From positions 5,262,501-5,326,500 of the forward strand of contig NZ_FNTF01000002.1 of assembly GCF_900105495.1 (NCBI RefSeq): DNA of 64,000 nt, read 5' to 3'. The notes below the pieces were generated by a model that was not told the origin of the DNA, searched no databases, and worked only from the letters and a program-made list of their open reading frames with translations. The DNA is from Pseudomonas frederiksbergensis (lineage in GTDB: Bacteria > Pseudomonadota > Gammaproteobacteria > Pseudomonadales > Pseudomonadaceae). Positions within the stretch are counted from its first letter, which is position 1. Each line of letters opens with the position of its first letter. Below are positions 1 to 8,419 of the stretch, in pieces. The translations under genes and the position numbers were made by a program.

Positions 1-533
1 GTATCGAGATCGAGTTTGAAGAGCCGGATTACCGAACGGCGTATGAAGTGCTGGGCGACTGCCCGATCCAGTTTGGCTGCGAGCACAATCAACTGCGCTT
101 GAGCCTTGCCAGCCTCGCCCAGCGCAACCCGGAACACTGCCCGAGCACCTGGCGACACTTGCTGCAACTGTGTGAGCGAGAACTGGAACAACTGACACGC
201 ACCCGCAGCCTGCGTGAACGCATCACTCAGTTACTGGGGCCATTGCTCAATGGTGGCCGGGAACCCGACCTGGAAGAAGTGGCGGCACGCCTGAAACTGC
301 CAACCTGGACCTTGCGCCGCAAACTCGCCGAGGAAGGCACGCAATTTCGCGCGATCCTCAATGACACGCGTCGCGACCTGGCCATGACCTACATCCGCGA
401 TACCGAACTGGCGTTCGGAGAAATCGCCTACCTGCTGGGCTTTGCCTCGGCCGAAGCCTTTCAACGGGCCTTCAAACGCTGGAGCGGTCAGACTCCCGGC
501 GAGTTTCGCCGCAGTCATCGCCAATCCGCTTGA
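1..533 (+). CDS. AraC-family transcriptional regulator, C-terminal part (5' end outside window)
   Basis: The frame is open from the first bases of the window to the TGA at 531-533, so only about the last 176 residues are present and the true start lies to the left. The last ~100 residues form the two helix-turn-helix motifs of the AraC/XylS family: EEVAARLKLPTWTLRRKLAE is the first HTH, and FGEIAYLLGFASAEAFQRAF followed by W-SGQTPGEFR is the second HTH with its conserved end. The residues before them resemble the C-terminal end of the arabinose-binding-type sensor domain (PF12625). It should be a DNA-binding activator; the ligand cannot be told. The gene converges with the tiny ORF at 537-623, only 3 bp away. 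Confidence 0.85.
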   Translation, partial: IEIEFEEPDYRTAYEVLGDCPIQFGCEHNQLRLSLASLAQRNPEHCPSTWRHLLQLCERELEQLTRTRSLRERITQLLGPLLNGGREPDLEEVAARLKLPTWTLRRKLAEEGTQFRAILNDTRRDLAMTYIRDTELAFGEIAYLLGFASAEAFQRAFKRWSGQTPGEFRRSHRQSA

Positions 534-536
534 CGC

Positions 537-623
537 TTATAGCTCGGTAGCGTCTTCGGCCGGTTCCAGCGGGTCCAGTTCAAACGCCTGATACTCGAGC
601 AGCTCTTCTTGATACTCATCCAT
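537..623 (-). CDS. Tiny acidic protein, 28 aa
   Basis: An ATG at 623 follows a strong ribosome binding site (GGGAG, 8 nt upstream) and opens a 28-codon frame ending in TAA. The product begins MDEYQEELLEY and carries many Asp/Glu residues and no Cys or Trp. No signal peptide or membrane segment is visible. It is preceded by about 150 nt of untranslated leader downstream of an Anr/Fnr-like box at 809-822. The arrangement (hypoxia box, long leader, tiny acidic ORF) recalls the PA1414/SicX locus of P. aeruginosa, but I cannot confirm sequence homology. It may be a small protein, a dual-function sRNA, or both. Confidence 0.6.
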   Translation of the reverse strand: MDEYQEELLEYQAFELDPLEPAEDATEL

Positions 624-808
624 TTTGAATCTCCCACGGCTCGTTGAAAAAACGCCTGAATAAATGACCAGCGCCCCGAGCATAAAGTGCCCACGTGAAA
701 GAAAAATGACGCAGGCACGCCGCCCAGCGGCTACTTAATAAAACGTAGCAGGCGGTCAGGAATTTATCACAGGATTTTTTCGATACAGGCTGTAGGACAA
801 CGGCCTGG

Positions 809-822
809 TTGACGCGGATCAA
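809..822 (-). promoter_or_regulatory. Anr/Fnr-like box
   Basis: On the minus strand the sequence TTGATCCGCGTCAA matches the Anr/Fnr consensus TTGAT-N4-ATCAA with one mismatch. If it works as a class II site (centred near -41.5), transcription would start around 774 and run toward the 28-codon ORF at 623. The -10 region is not a strong sigma-70 match, which is common for activator-dependent promoters. Function is inferred only. Confidence 0.4.
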
Positions 823-882
823 TTTAACAGCGCACTACGGGAGCGGATTTGTCTGAACCGGTCCCGCAGCGTCAGAGCACGA

Positions 883-1710
883 TTACTGGCCTGAAACAGG
901 AATGGCCGAAATAGGCTCGGTGGGTGGCGGCAGGCTTGATTCGGGCGGCGGAGTGACCGTTTCCGTGGTCGATGCCGGCTCGGCGTTGTCGGCCGGAGCA
1001 ATCGGAGCAGCTTCAGGTGGCGGTGCCACAGGCTCAGAGGCTGCTGGAGCAGCTTCAGCAGGCGCCGGCGCGGGTTCTGCCGCAGGTGCCGGGGTCGGCG
1101 CTAACGGAGCCGGTGCGGCCTTGGCTTCAGGCACGCCGAGATCGGGTTTCGGCTTTTCCTGGATGTGCGCGGCTTTTTTCGCTTCCGGCGGCAGGAACAA
1201 TTCGACCAAGGTAAAGAAACGTTCGTAGAACTTGGGTGACGATACGGTTTCGCTGGCAACCTTGACCATCGAGTCGTCGGACGAACCGATCGGCATCGAC
1301 ACAGAACCCAGCACGCCCACACCAACGCTGGCGGAGTTGTTGGTCTTCTTCAGCGCATAACGATCCTGCAAGGCGTTGGCGAACATGGTCGCGTGGCGCC
1401 CCTCACTGCCGTCATCGGCACAGACCACACTGAAGCTGATCTCCATGTGGGTCTCGCCGGTCTGCTGGAAGCTTTTGTGTCCGCTGACCAGTTTCGGGTC
1501 CGAGCTGGTGATGATGTAGCCCTGGCTGAGCAACGCCCGACGGGCGGCTTCGCACGTCTGCGCATCAGTCACCGGGTAGCTGCGCGAAAACGTTCCGGAG
1601 TCGTCGAAGTTCTCATGCTCGTAGATAGGGGCTTTCTTCGACGAGCAACCGGCCGCGGCGGCCAGCACCAACGCCAGCCCTGCAACACGCATGGGAATTG
1701 ATTTAAACAT
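883..1710 (-). CDS. DUF2242 family lipoprotein
   Basis: A 275-residue protein with a lipoprotein signal: a short basic N-terminus, a hydrophobic stretch and a lipobox ending AAGC near residue 22, so it is probably anchored to a membrane through a lipidated Cys. Residues ~25-175 match what I recall of DUF2242, a small proteobacterial family of unknown function. The last ~90 residues are a low-complexity Pro/Ala/Glu tail (repeats of APAP, PPPE) that probably spans or contacts the cell wall. The start is set by AGGA 7 nt upstream of the ATG. The gene stands alone between the tiny ORF and the ppiD terminator. The function is unknown; the family assignment is from memory of the motif pattern. Confidence 0.75.
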   Translation of the reverse strand: MFKSIPMRVAGLALVLAAAAGCSSKKAPIYEHENFDDSGTFSRSYPVTDAQTCEAARRALLSQGYIITSSDPKLVSGHKSFQQTGETHMEISFSVVCADDGSEGRHATMFANALQDRYALKKTNNSASVGVGVLGSVSMPIGSSDDSMVKVASETVSSPKFYERFFTLVELFLPPEAKKAAHIQEKPKPDLGVPEAKAAPAPLAPTPAPAAEPAPAPAEAAPAASEPVAPPPEAAPIAPADNAEPASTTETVTPPPESSLPPPTEPISAIPVSGQ

Positions 1711-1884
1711 TGAACATCCTGAGGAAAACGGTCCGGGGCGTATTGTGCAACAGATCGATGCTTAGCGGAGTATCGATTAGTGTCTTAAAACAGTTACAAG
1801 TCTACTGACTGTCATTTACAGCAAAAAGTCGCACGGTAAATTATTCAGGCGACGGATAACCCGTGCTGCTTTCGTTTCACCCAT

Positions 1885-1910
1885 AAAAAACCCCAGCCTT
1901 TCGGCCGGGG
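1885..1910 (-). terminator. Rho-independent terminator of ppiD
   Basis: On the minus strand CCCCGGCC-GAAA-GGCTGGGG forms an 8-bp stem with a GNRA tetraloop, followed by six T. It lies about 30 bp after the ppiD stop. Confidence 0.85.
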
Positions 1911-1940
1911 TCTTTGTGTAGCGCAAAACTCAGTCAGGCA

Positions 1941-3812
1941 TCAGAAGCGTTTGATCTCAGCCTGGCTTTCCAGAAGTTTGCGGTAGGCCGCAAAGTCTTG
2001 CTGGCCAATGCGCGAAGCGAGGAAGCGACGGTATTGAGCCTTCTCTTCTTCGGTCGGCGCAGCCGCTTCGTTCACGCCGTCCAGACGCACAATCACCAGG
2101 CTGCCATCAGCCAGAGTCACGTTGCTGAAGGTCGGCTTGTCCTTGGCGACGGGCTTCGGCATGCGGAACAGTGCCTGCAGCACGGTTGGGTCAACCCCTT
2201 CCTGGCCACGAGTAGCGGCCTGGGTCACTTTCCAGCTCTGACCGTCGATCGCCTTGTCCAGCGGAGTCTTGCCTTCGCGCAGGCTGACAATCAGCTCTTC
2301 AGCCTTGGTCTTGGCGGCAGCACTGGCGTGCTCCTTGGTCAGTTGCACGCGAATACTGGCAGCGACGCTTTCCAGCGGCAGTTGCGCAGGCTTCAGGTGC
2401 TCCTTGGCGCGCAGCACGATCACGGTTTCCGGATCGAGCTCGATGGCGGTGCTGTTGGCACCCTCATCCAGCACTTCAGGACTGAACGCTGCAGTGATCA
2501 CGGCACGGTTGGCCGCAACACCTTCGCCACCTTCACGGCCGAACGGTTTGGACGTATGCACAGTGAGCTTCAGGTCCTGCGCCGGCTGAGCCAGATCGGA
2601 GGCTTCGAACGACGAGTCTTCGAGTTGCTTGGTCGCCTCGACGAAACGCTGCTCGACCTGCTGGGTTTTCAGCTCACGGGTCAGCTTGTCTTTCAGGCTG
2701 GCGAACGTCGGCACTTCAGGTGCCTCCACGCCCAACAGCTTGATCAGGTGGAAACCGAAGTCAGTACGGATCGGCGCCGAGACCTGATCCTTGGCCAGCG
2801 CATACAGCGCTGTTTCGAAGGCTGGATCGTAGACGCCAGGACCGGCATAGCCAAGGTCACCGCCGTTGCTCGCCGAACCAGGATCCTGGGAGAACTCCTT
2901 GGCCAGGGCTTCGAACTTCTCGCCTTTTGCCAGACGTGCCTGGATCTCTTCGATCTTGGCCTTGGCTTGCGCTTCGGTCACCTTGTCGTTCACTTCGATC
3001 AGAATGTGCGCGGCCCGACGTTGTTCCGACAGGTTCGCGATTTCTTTCTGATACGCCGCTTGCAAGTCTTCGTCCTTGACGCTGACCTGATCAAAGAAGG
3101 AAGCCTTCTTCAACTCCACGTAATCAATGACCACCTGATCCGGCGTCATGAATTCCTTGGCGTGTTCGTCGTAATAGGCTTTGACTTCATCGTCGGTCAG
3201 CTTCACCGCCGCCGGTTCAGCCTTGACGTTCAGCGAAGCGAAATCGCGGGTCTGTTTTTCCAGACGGGCGAATGCCAGAACCTGTGCGTCGGTAACGAAA
3301 CCACTGCCTGCCAGGCCCGCGCGCAACTGACCGATCAGCATTTCCTGAGCCAGCATCTGGCGGAACTGCATGCGGCTGTAGCCGAGTTGGCGAATAACCT
3401 GGTCGAAACGCTCTGGGCTGAACTTGCCATCAACCTGGAATTCAGGCGTTTGCAGGATCACCTGGTCCAAAGCAGTTTCGGAAAAAGCGAACTTCGAGTT
3501 TTCTGCGCCTTGCAGCAGCAGCTTGCGATCGATCAGGCCTTTGAGGGCCGATTCGCGCAGCATTTTTTCGTCGAGCAAGGAAGCATCGAAATCCTTGCCC
3601 AGCTGTTGCATGAGCTGACGGCGTTGCATATCGACCGCCTGGCTCAGCTCGTTCTGGCTGATTTCTTCACCATTGACCTTGGCCGCATCCTGGCTGTTGG
3701 TCGTCGCCTGAAAAATGGCCTCGATACCGGTGAAAGCCATCAGTACAACGATGATCCCGATAATGGTCTTGGCAATCCAGCCTTGTGAATTGTCCCTGAT
3801 ATTCTGCAGCAT
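1941..3812 (-). CDS. ppiD: Periplasmic folding chaperone PpiD (SurA_N + parvulin PPIase)
   Basis: A 623-residue inner-membrane-anchored chaperone. The N-terminus is cytoplasmic, one transmembrane helix spans residues ~12-34 (IAKTIIGIIVVLMAF), and the rest faces the periplasm. A SurA_N-type segment follows (residues ~35-250), then a parvulin domain around residues 265-360 (AAHILIEV, GGDLGYAGPG, FGFHLIKL), then a C-terminal helical domain. It assists folding of newly exported proteins near the Sec translocon. The parvulin domain of the E. coli protein is reported to be catalytically weak. The length equals E. coli PpiD. The start follows GGGGGA a few bases upstream. It lies downstream of hupB as in E. 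coli, with the tRNA-like element and a terminator in between. Confidence 0.95.
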   Translation of the reverse strand: MLQNIRDNSQGWIAKTIIGIIVVLMAFTGIEAIFQATTNSQDAAKVNGEEISQNELSQAVDMQRRQLMQQLGKDFDASLLDEKMLRESALKGLIDRKLLLQGAENSKFAFSETALDQVILQTPEFQVDGKFSPERFDQVIRQLGYSRMQFRQMLAQEMLIGQLRAGLAGSGFVTDAQVLAFARLEKQTRDFASLNVKAEPAAVKLTDDEVKAYYDEHAKEFMTPDQVVIDYVELKKASFFDQVSVKDEDLQAAYQKEIANLSEQRRAAHILIEVNDKVTEAQAKAKIEEIQARLAKGEKFEALAKEFSQDPGSASNGGDLGYAGPGVYDPAFETALYALAKDQVSAPIRTDFGFHLIKLLGVEAPEVPTFASLKDKLTRELKTQQVEQRFVEATKQLEDSSFEASDLAQPAQDLKLTVHTSKPFGREGGEGVAANRAVITAAFSPEVLDEGANSTAIELDPETVIVLRAKEHLKPAQLPLESVAASIRVQLTKEHASAAAKTKAEELIVSLREGKTPLDKAIDGQSWKVTQAATRGQEGVDPTVLQALFRMPKPVAKDKPTFSNVTLADGSLVIVRLDGVNEAAAPTEEEKAQYRRFLASRIGQQDFAAYRKLLESQAEIKRF

Positions 3813-3882
3813 GCGTCCCCCAGAAACGGTTGAACTTCAAAATTAGGCAACCGTGGAGCGTGGGTAGAATCCGGATAGAAGA

Positions 3883-3907
3883 AAGGCGCATCCGAGGATG
3901 CGCCTTC
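3883..3907 (-). terminator. Terminator after the tRNA-like element
   Basis: On the minus strand AAGGCGCATCC and GGATGCGCCTT form an 11-bp stem with a very short loop, followed by TTCTTC. It starts 8 bases beyond the CCA of the tRNA-like sequence, as expected for a transcribed tRNA-type gene. Confidence 0.75.
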
Positions 3908-3914
3908 TCGTAAC

Positions 3915-3992
3915 TGGCGGAGCGGACCGATGACTCGAACGTGCGAGCCTCGGCGTCTCGGATCGGCGACTCGCCGACTGGACTACCGCTCC
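3915..3992 (-). pseudogene. Degenerate tRNA-Asp-like gene
   Basis: On the minus strand the 78-nt segment begins GGAGCGGTAG and ends CCGCTCCGCCA, the same acceptor stem, discriminator and encoded CCA as pseudomonad tRNA-Asp(GTC) as I remember it. The D-loop AGTCGG and the T-loop TTCGAGTC are also kept. The middle is not tRNA-like: there is no 5-bp anticodon stem with a GTC loop, the T-stem does not pair, and there are two extra bases before the 3' acceptor strand. A perfect 7-bp hairpin (TCGGCGA-G-TCGCCGA) replaces the D-stem/anticodon region. It is probably a decayed or repurposed tRNA-Asp copy, co-transcribed with hupB or processed from its message. Confidence 0.6.
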
Positions 3993-4045
3993 GCTGCCAG
4001 GTCAGGCATGACCCCGACCCGGATAGGCAAAAACCTGAATCGAAC

Positions 4046-4318
4046 TTAGTTGACAGCTTCTTTCAGTGCTTTACCGGCTTTGAAACCTGGTTTTTTGGCT
4101 GCTGCGATTTCCAGCGTCTTACCGGTCTGTGGGTTACGACCAATGCGAGCTGGACGATCGGTTACGGAGAAAGTACCGAAACCAACCAGAACAACAGAGT
4201 CGCCAGCCTTGAGAGCGCCAGTGACGGATTCGATTACAGCGTCCAGCGCACGGCCAGCAGCAGCTTTCGGGATATCAGCGGATGCAGCGATAGCATCAAT
4301 CAGTTCCGACTTGTTCAC
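4046..4318 (-). CDS. hupB: DNA-binding protein HU-beta
   Basis: A 90-residue nucleoid protein with the complete bacterial HU fold: the helical dimerisation part ([13 protein letters not shown]), then GFGTFSV and the DNA-binding arm with GRNPQTGK, ending KAGKALK. It bends and compacts DNA as a homodimer or HU-alpha/beta heterodimer. The start codon is GTG, chosen because AAGGGGA lies 6 nt upstream and the N-terminus then matches the family exactly. A near-consensus sigma-70 promoter lies at 4413-4442. The gene sits between lon and ppiD, the conserved proteobacterial order. Confidence 0.97.
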   Translation of the reverse strand: MNKSELIDAIAASADIPKAAAGRALDAVIESVTGALKAGDSVVLVGFGTFSVTDRPARIGRNPQTGKTLEIAAAKKPGFKAGKALKEAVN

Positions 4319-4412
4319 TCTAAGTCCCCTTATATCTATTTGAGTATGATTCTAAGTTTTTTGGTGAAAGCAAAAACGAGTGCTGAATGGCCTACAGACA
4401 CTTAAGAGCCGC

Positions 4413-4442
4413 TTTATAACAAGGGCTCTAAAAAGCTGTCAA
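4413..4442 (-). promoter_or_regulatory. Sigma-70 promoter of hupB
   Basis: The minus strand shows a perfect -35 (TTGACA, 4442-4437) and -10 TATAAA (4418-4413) separated by 18 bp, about 95 bp upstream of the hupB start. The region also holds an AGAGCC/GGCTCT inverted repeat across the spacer and -10. Confidence 0.8.
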
Positions 4443-4465
4443 CAAGCCACCCAGGCAAATGCGTA

Positions 4466-6862
4466 CTAATGCGTGCTAATTCTTTCCTTAGAGTCAGACT
4501 CGCGTTTTTCATCCTTTGCAACTATCTCTGGAGCTACATCTGGCAAGGGCTCCGGCGCGTATTGCAGCGCAATTTGCAGGACCTCGTCAATCCATTTAAC
4601 CGGTTTAATCTGCAGATCTTGCTTGATGTTGTCAGGAATTTCCTTCAGATCGCGTACGTTCTCTTCAGGAATGATCACCGTCTTGATTCCTCCACGGTGA
4701 GCTGCGAGCAGTTTTTCTTTCAAACCACCAATCGCCAGCACCTGGCCACGCAGCGTAATTTCGCCAGTCATGGCGACGTCCGCGCGCACAGGAATCCCGG
4801 TCAATGCCGACACCAGAGCCGTGCACATGCCCACACCGGCGCTAGGGCCGTCCTTCGGGGTTGCCCCTTCCGGCATGTGGATGTGCGTGTCGCGCTTCTC
4901 GTGGAAGTCCAGGGGAATCCCCAGGCTCTTCGCACGACTGCGAACAACGGTCAGGGCCGCAGTGATCGATTCGACCATGACGTCACCCAGGGAACCGGTC
5001 TTGATCAACTGGCCTTTACCCGGCACGACAGCGGCTTCGATGGTCAGCAATTCGCCGCCCACTTGAGTCCATGCCAACCCGGTTACCTGACCGATCTGAT
5101 CCTGAGATTCGGCCAGACCGTAGCGGAATTTGCGCACGCCCAGGAAGTGTTCGAGCATCTCGGCAGTGACCTTCACCGAGAAGCGTTTTTCCATCGCGTG
5201 CTCTTTGACCGCCTTGCGGCAAACCTTGGCAATCTGGCGCTCCAGACCACGTACACCGGCTTCGCGGGTGTAGTAACGGATGATGTCGCGGATCGCTTCA
5301 GCGTCGAATTCCAGCTCGCCTTTCTTCAAGCCGTTGGCAGCAATCTGCTTTGGCGAGAGGTACTTGACGGCAATGTTGATCTTTTCGTCTTCGGTGTAAC
5401 CCGGCAGACGAATCACTTCCATCCGGTCCAGCAAGGCGGGTGGAATATTCATGGAGTTCGAGGTGCAAAGGAACATCACATCGGACAGGTCGTAGTCGAC
5501 TTCCAGATAGTGATCGTTGAAGTTGTGGTTCTGCTCAGGATCGAGCACTTCCAGCAACGCCGATGCCGGATCGCCACGCATGTCGCTGCCCATTTTGTCG
5601 ATTTCATCGAGCAGGAACAGCGGGTTGCGGACGCCCACTTTTGTCATCTTTTGAATCAATCTTCCTGGCATCGAACCGATATAGGTACGGCGATGACCAC
5701 GAATTTCCGCTTCATCACGCACGCCACCGAGGGCCATGCGCACGAATTTGCGGTTGGTGGCGTGAGCAATCGACTCCGCCAGAGAGGTTTTACCCACCCC
5801 GGGAGGACCGACCAGGCACAACACCGGACCACGAATTTTCTTCACTCGTTTTTGCACGGCGAGGTATTCGAGGATCCGCTCTTTGACTTCTTCCAGACCA
5901 TAGTGGTCTGCATCGAGAATGTCTTCGGCGCGCGCCAGGTCCAGGCGCACTTTGCTCTGCGCCTTCCATGGCACCTGAACCAGCCAGTCGATATACGAGC
6001 GCACCACGGTCGCTTCCGCAGACATTGGCGACATTTGTTTTAACTTGTTCAGTTCACCCTGGGCTTTGGCCAAGGCGTCTTTCGGCAAACCGGCGGCATC
6101 GATGCGCTTTTTCAGCTCTTCGATTTCGTTGTGGCCTTCGTCGCTGTCGCCGAGCTCTTTCTGAATGGCCTTCATCTGCTCATTCAGGTAGTACTCGCGC
6201 TGGCTGCGCTCCATTTGTTTTTTGACGCGACCACGAATGCGTTTTTCGACTTGCAGCAGGTCGATCTCGGCATCCAGCAACGCCAGAACGTGCTCGACCC
6301 GGGCCGACAAATCAATGATTTCGAGGATTTCCTGCTTCTGCTCGATCTTCAGGGCCATGTGTGCGGCCATGGTGTCGACCAGGCGGCCTGGTTCGTCAAT
6401 GCTGTTTAGAGACGACAGGACTTCAGCGGGGACTTTCTTGCCCAACTGCACATATTGTTCGAACTGAGCCAGCAGGCTGCGTACGAACACTTCCGACTCG
6501 CGCTCTGGCGCGTCGACTTCGTCGATCAATGAGACTTCGGCACGGCAGTGGCCGTCCACTTCGCTGAAGCGCTCAACGGCGCCCCGCTGCTCACCTTCAA
6601 CCAAAACCTTGACCGTGCCGTCAGGCAGCTTGAGCAGCTGCAGAACGGTAGCAATGGTACCTACACGATAAAGTGCTTCTTCACCGGGATCGTCGTCAGC
6701 AGGGTTTCTCTGAGCCAGCAGAAGGATCTGCTTGTCGCCCGTCATCGCTGCCTCGAGGGCTTCGATGGATTTCTCACGCCCCACGAACAGCGGGATAACC
6801 ATGTGCGGATAAACCACAACATCACGCAATGGCAGGAGAGGCAATTCGATGGTTGTCTTCAT
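4466..6862 (-). CDS. lon: ATP-dependent protease La (Lon)
   Basis: A 798-residue cytoplasmic AAA+ protease that degrades misfolded and short-lived regulatory proteins. In order: the N-terminal substrate-binding domain (1-~205), a coiled middle (205-300), the AAA+ module with Walker A GPPGVGKT (352-359) and Walker B FLLDEID (~416-422), and the C-terminal protease domain with the Ser-Lys dyad: S674 in KDGPSAGVGM and K717 in GGLKEK. The start is the ATG at 6862, preceded by AGAGG. An upstream in-frame ATG at 6982 would add 40 residues unlike any Lon and would cover the promoter, so I rejected it. A sigma-32-like promoter lies upstream at 6923-6949. Confidence 0.98.
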   Translation of the reverse strand: MKTTIELPLLPLRDVVVYPHMVIPLFVGREKSIEALEAAMTGDKQILLLAQRNPADDDPGEEALYRVGTIATVLQLLKLPDGTVKVLVEGEQRGAVERFSEVDGHCRAEVSLIDEVDAPERESEVFVRSLLAQFEQYVQLGKKVPAEVLSSLNSIDEPGRLVDTMAAHMALKIEQKQEILEIIDLSARVEHVLALLDAEIDLLQVEKRIRGRVKKQMERSQREYYLNEQMKAIQKELGDSDEGHNEIEELKKRIDAAGLPKDALAKAQGELNKLKQMSPMSAEATVVRSYIDWLVQVPWKAQSKVRLDLARAEDILDADHYGLEEVKERILEYLAVQKRVKKIRGPVLCLVGPPGVGKTSLAESIAHATNRKFVRMALGGVRDEAEIRGHRRTYIGSMPGRLIQKMTKVGVRNPLFLLDEIDKMGSDMRGDPASALLEVLDPEQNHNFNDHYLEVDYDLSDVMFLCTSNSMNIPPALLDRMEVIRLPGYTEDEKINIAVKYLSPKQIAANGLKKGELEFDAEAIRDIIRYYTREAGVRGLERQIAKVCRKAVKEHAMEKRFSVKVTAEMLEHFLGVRKFRYGLAESQDQIGQVTGLAWTQVGGELLTIEAAVVPGKGQLIKTGSLGDVMVESITAALTVVRSRAKSLGIPLDFHEKRDTHIHMPEGATPKDGPSAGVGMCTALVSALTGIPVRADVAMTGEITLRGQVLAIGGLKEKLLAAHRGGIKTVIIPEENVRDLKEIPDNIKQDLQIKPVKWIDEVLQIALQYAPEPLPDVAPEIVAKDEKRESDSKERISTH

Positions 6863-6922
6863 GATTTCGCCTCTACGGCGGCCATAAGGCCGTAAACAGA
6901 TGGAAGTGAGCTTGAAACCAAG

Positions 6923-6949
6923 ATGGGGGCTACCTTCAAAAAAAACAAG
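6923..6949 (-). promoter_or_regulatory. Sigma-32-like heat-shock promoter of lon
   Basis: On the minus strand CTTGTT (6949-6944) and CCCCCAT (6929-6923) are 14 bp apart, close to the sigma-32 pattern CTTGAA-N13-17-CCCCATnT. The site is about 60 bp upstream of the lon start. Heat-shock control of lon is well established in enterobacteria; here it is inferred. Confidence 0.5.
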
Positions 6950-6972
6950 CTTAAAGAAGGTGTTAAAACGCG

Positions 6973-7001
6973 CTAAAAGCAAAGGGGCCCGAAGGCCCCT
7001 T
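6973..7001 (-). terminator. Terminator of clpX
   Basis: On the minus strand AAGGGGCC and GGCCCCTT form an 8-bp stem with a 4-base loop, followed by TTTGCTTTT. It lies about 20 bp after the clpX stop and separates it from lon. Confidence 0.8.
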
Positions 7002-7023
7002 CTTTATTACAGCAGCTGGACGC

Positions 7024-8307
7024 TTAGGCGTCTGGCGCTGCCTTGGCAGCCGGCTCACTGTTTTCGTAGATATACAGTGGCTTGGACTTGCCTTCTATAA
7101 CGCTTTCGTCGATCACTACTTTACTCACCTCGGACTGCGAGGGGATTTCATACATAGTGTCGAGCAATACACCTTCGAGAATCGAACGCAGTCCACGGGC
7201 ACCGGTTTTACGTTCCAGGGCACGTTTAGCGACCGATTTCAGAGCGTCGGCCCGGAATTCCAGATCCACACCTTCCATCTCGAACAGCTTGGCATACTGT
7301 TTGGTAAGGGCATTTTTTGGCTCGGTGAGAATCTGCATCAACGCAGCCTCATCAAGCTCGTCCAGCGTGGCAAGTACCGGCAGACGACCGACGAACTCCG
7401 GGATCAGACCGAACTTGACCAGATCGTCAGGCTCGACTTCACGCAGGGACTCACCGACTTTCTTGCCTTCTTCCTTGCTGCGCACTTCCGCGTTGAAACC
7501 GATACCGCCCTTGGTGGAACGGTTTTGAATAACCTTTTCCAGACCGGAGAACGCACCACCGCAGATGAACAGGATGTTACGGGTGTCGACCTGAAGGAAT
7601 TCCTGTTGCGGATGCTTGCGACCACCTTGAGGCGGTACGGAAGCGACCGTGCCTTCGATCAACTTGAGCAAGGCTTGCTGCACGCCTTCACCGGAAACGT
7701 CCCGGGTGATCGACGGGTTGTCAGATTTGCGCGAAATCTTGTCGATCTCATCGATGTAGACAATACCCATTTGGGCCTTTTCCACATCGTAATCGCACTT
7801 CTGCAGCAGCTTCTGAATGATGTTTTCGACATCTTCGCCCACGTAACCTGCCTCGGTGAGGGTGGTTGCGTCGGCGATGGTGAACGGAACGTTCAGCAAG
7901 CGAGCCAGTGTTTCAGCAAGCAGGGTTTTACCCGAGCCTGTCGGGCCAATCAGCAAGATGTTGCTCTTGCCAAGTTCGACATCGTCATTCTTTTTGTCAC
8001 GCTGGTTCAGGCGCTTGTAGTGGTTGTACACCGCTACGGCCAAAACCTTTTTCGCACGCTCCTGACCAATTACGTACTGATCAAGGATGCCGCTGATTTC
8101 TTTAGGCGAAGGCAATTTATGCGCGCTGCTTTCGGCCTGGGCTTCCTGCACCTCCTCACGGATGATGTCATTGCACAGGTCGACGCACTCGTCGCAGATA
8201 AAGACCGAGGGGCCGGCAATCAATTTGCGCACTTCATGCTGGCTTTTGCCACAGAAGGAGCAATAGAGCAGCTTGCCGTTGTCCTCGCCGTTGCGGGTGT
8301 CAGTCAT
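7024..8307 (-). CDS. clpX: ATP-dependent Clp protease ATPase subunit ClpX
   Basis: A 427-residue AAA+ unfoldase that recognises tagged substrates (for example ssrA-tagged chains) and feeds them to ClpP. The N-terminal zinc-binding domain has Cys16, Cys19, Cys38 and Cys41 (CSFC...CDEC). Walker A is GPTGSGKT (121-128), Walker B is IVYIDEIDK, and the ClpP-contacting IGF-type loop lies in the large domain. I use the ATG at 8307; an in-frame start at 8340 adds 11 residues not seen in the family. It follows clpP by about 110 bp, the usual order, with a hairpin (8356-8375) between them. Confidence 0.97.
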   Translation of the reverse strand: MTDTRNGEDNGKLLYCSFCGKSQHEVRKLIAGPSVFICDECVDLCNDIIREEVQEAQAESSAHKLPSPKEISGILDQYVIGQERAKKVLAVAVYNHYKRLNQRDKKNDDVELGKSNILLIGPTGSGKTLLAETLARLLNVPFTIADATTLTEAGYVGEDVENIIQKLLQKCDYDVEKAQMGIVYIDEIDKISRKSDNPSITRDVSGEGVQQALLKLIEGTVASVPPQGGRKHPQQEFLQVDTRNILFICGGAFSGLEKVIQNRSTKGGIGFNAEVRSKEEGKKVGESLREVEPDDLVKFGLIPEFVGRLPVLATLDELDEAALMQILTEPKNALTKQYAKLFEMEGVDLEFRADALKSVAKRALERKTGARGLRSILEGVLLDTMYEIPSQSEVSKVVIDESVIEGKSKPLYIYENSEPAAKAAPDA

Positions 8308-8355
8308 TCGTTCGATCCAAATCCGATAGGCTTGCAACACAAGATGAAGGCTATT

Positions 8356-8375
8356 GCGGGCTTTTTCAAGCCCGC
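8356..8375 (-). other. Intercistronic hairpin between clpP and clpX
   Basis: GCGGGCTT and AAGCCCGC form an 8-bp stem on either strand. The minus-strand sequence after it (AATAG) has no U-run, so it is probably a partial terminator, RNase processing site or mRNA stabiliser rather than a full terminator. Confidence 0.5.
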
Positions 8376-8419
8376 TGGTGATCGGACGCGCCGACCAACC
8401 CTATTTTGAGCTGCTTATT

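Noticed and set aside
902..1228. Gly/Ala-rich ORF on the plus strand
   Set aside because: It is the complement of the Pro/Ala tail of the minus-strand lipoprotein, hence biased codons but no real gene.
1914..3788. A 624-codon open frame antisense to ppiD
   Set aside because: It mirrors ppiD codon for codon, has no ribosome site, and its translation is low complexity; GC-rich third positions commonly leave such antisense frames open.
3915..3992. tRNA-Sec (selC), considered because selD and mnmH are present
   Set aside because: Length is 78 nt, there is no long variable arm and no TCA anticodon loop; acceptor and D/T-loop bases match tRNA-Asp instead.
4469..6043. A 524-codon open frame antisense to lon
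   Set aside because: Same reasoning; lon is complete with all catalytic motifs, and the antisense product has no family features.
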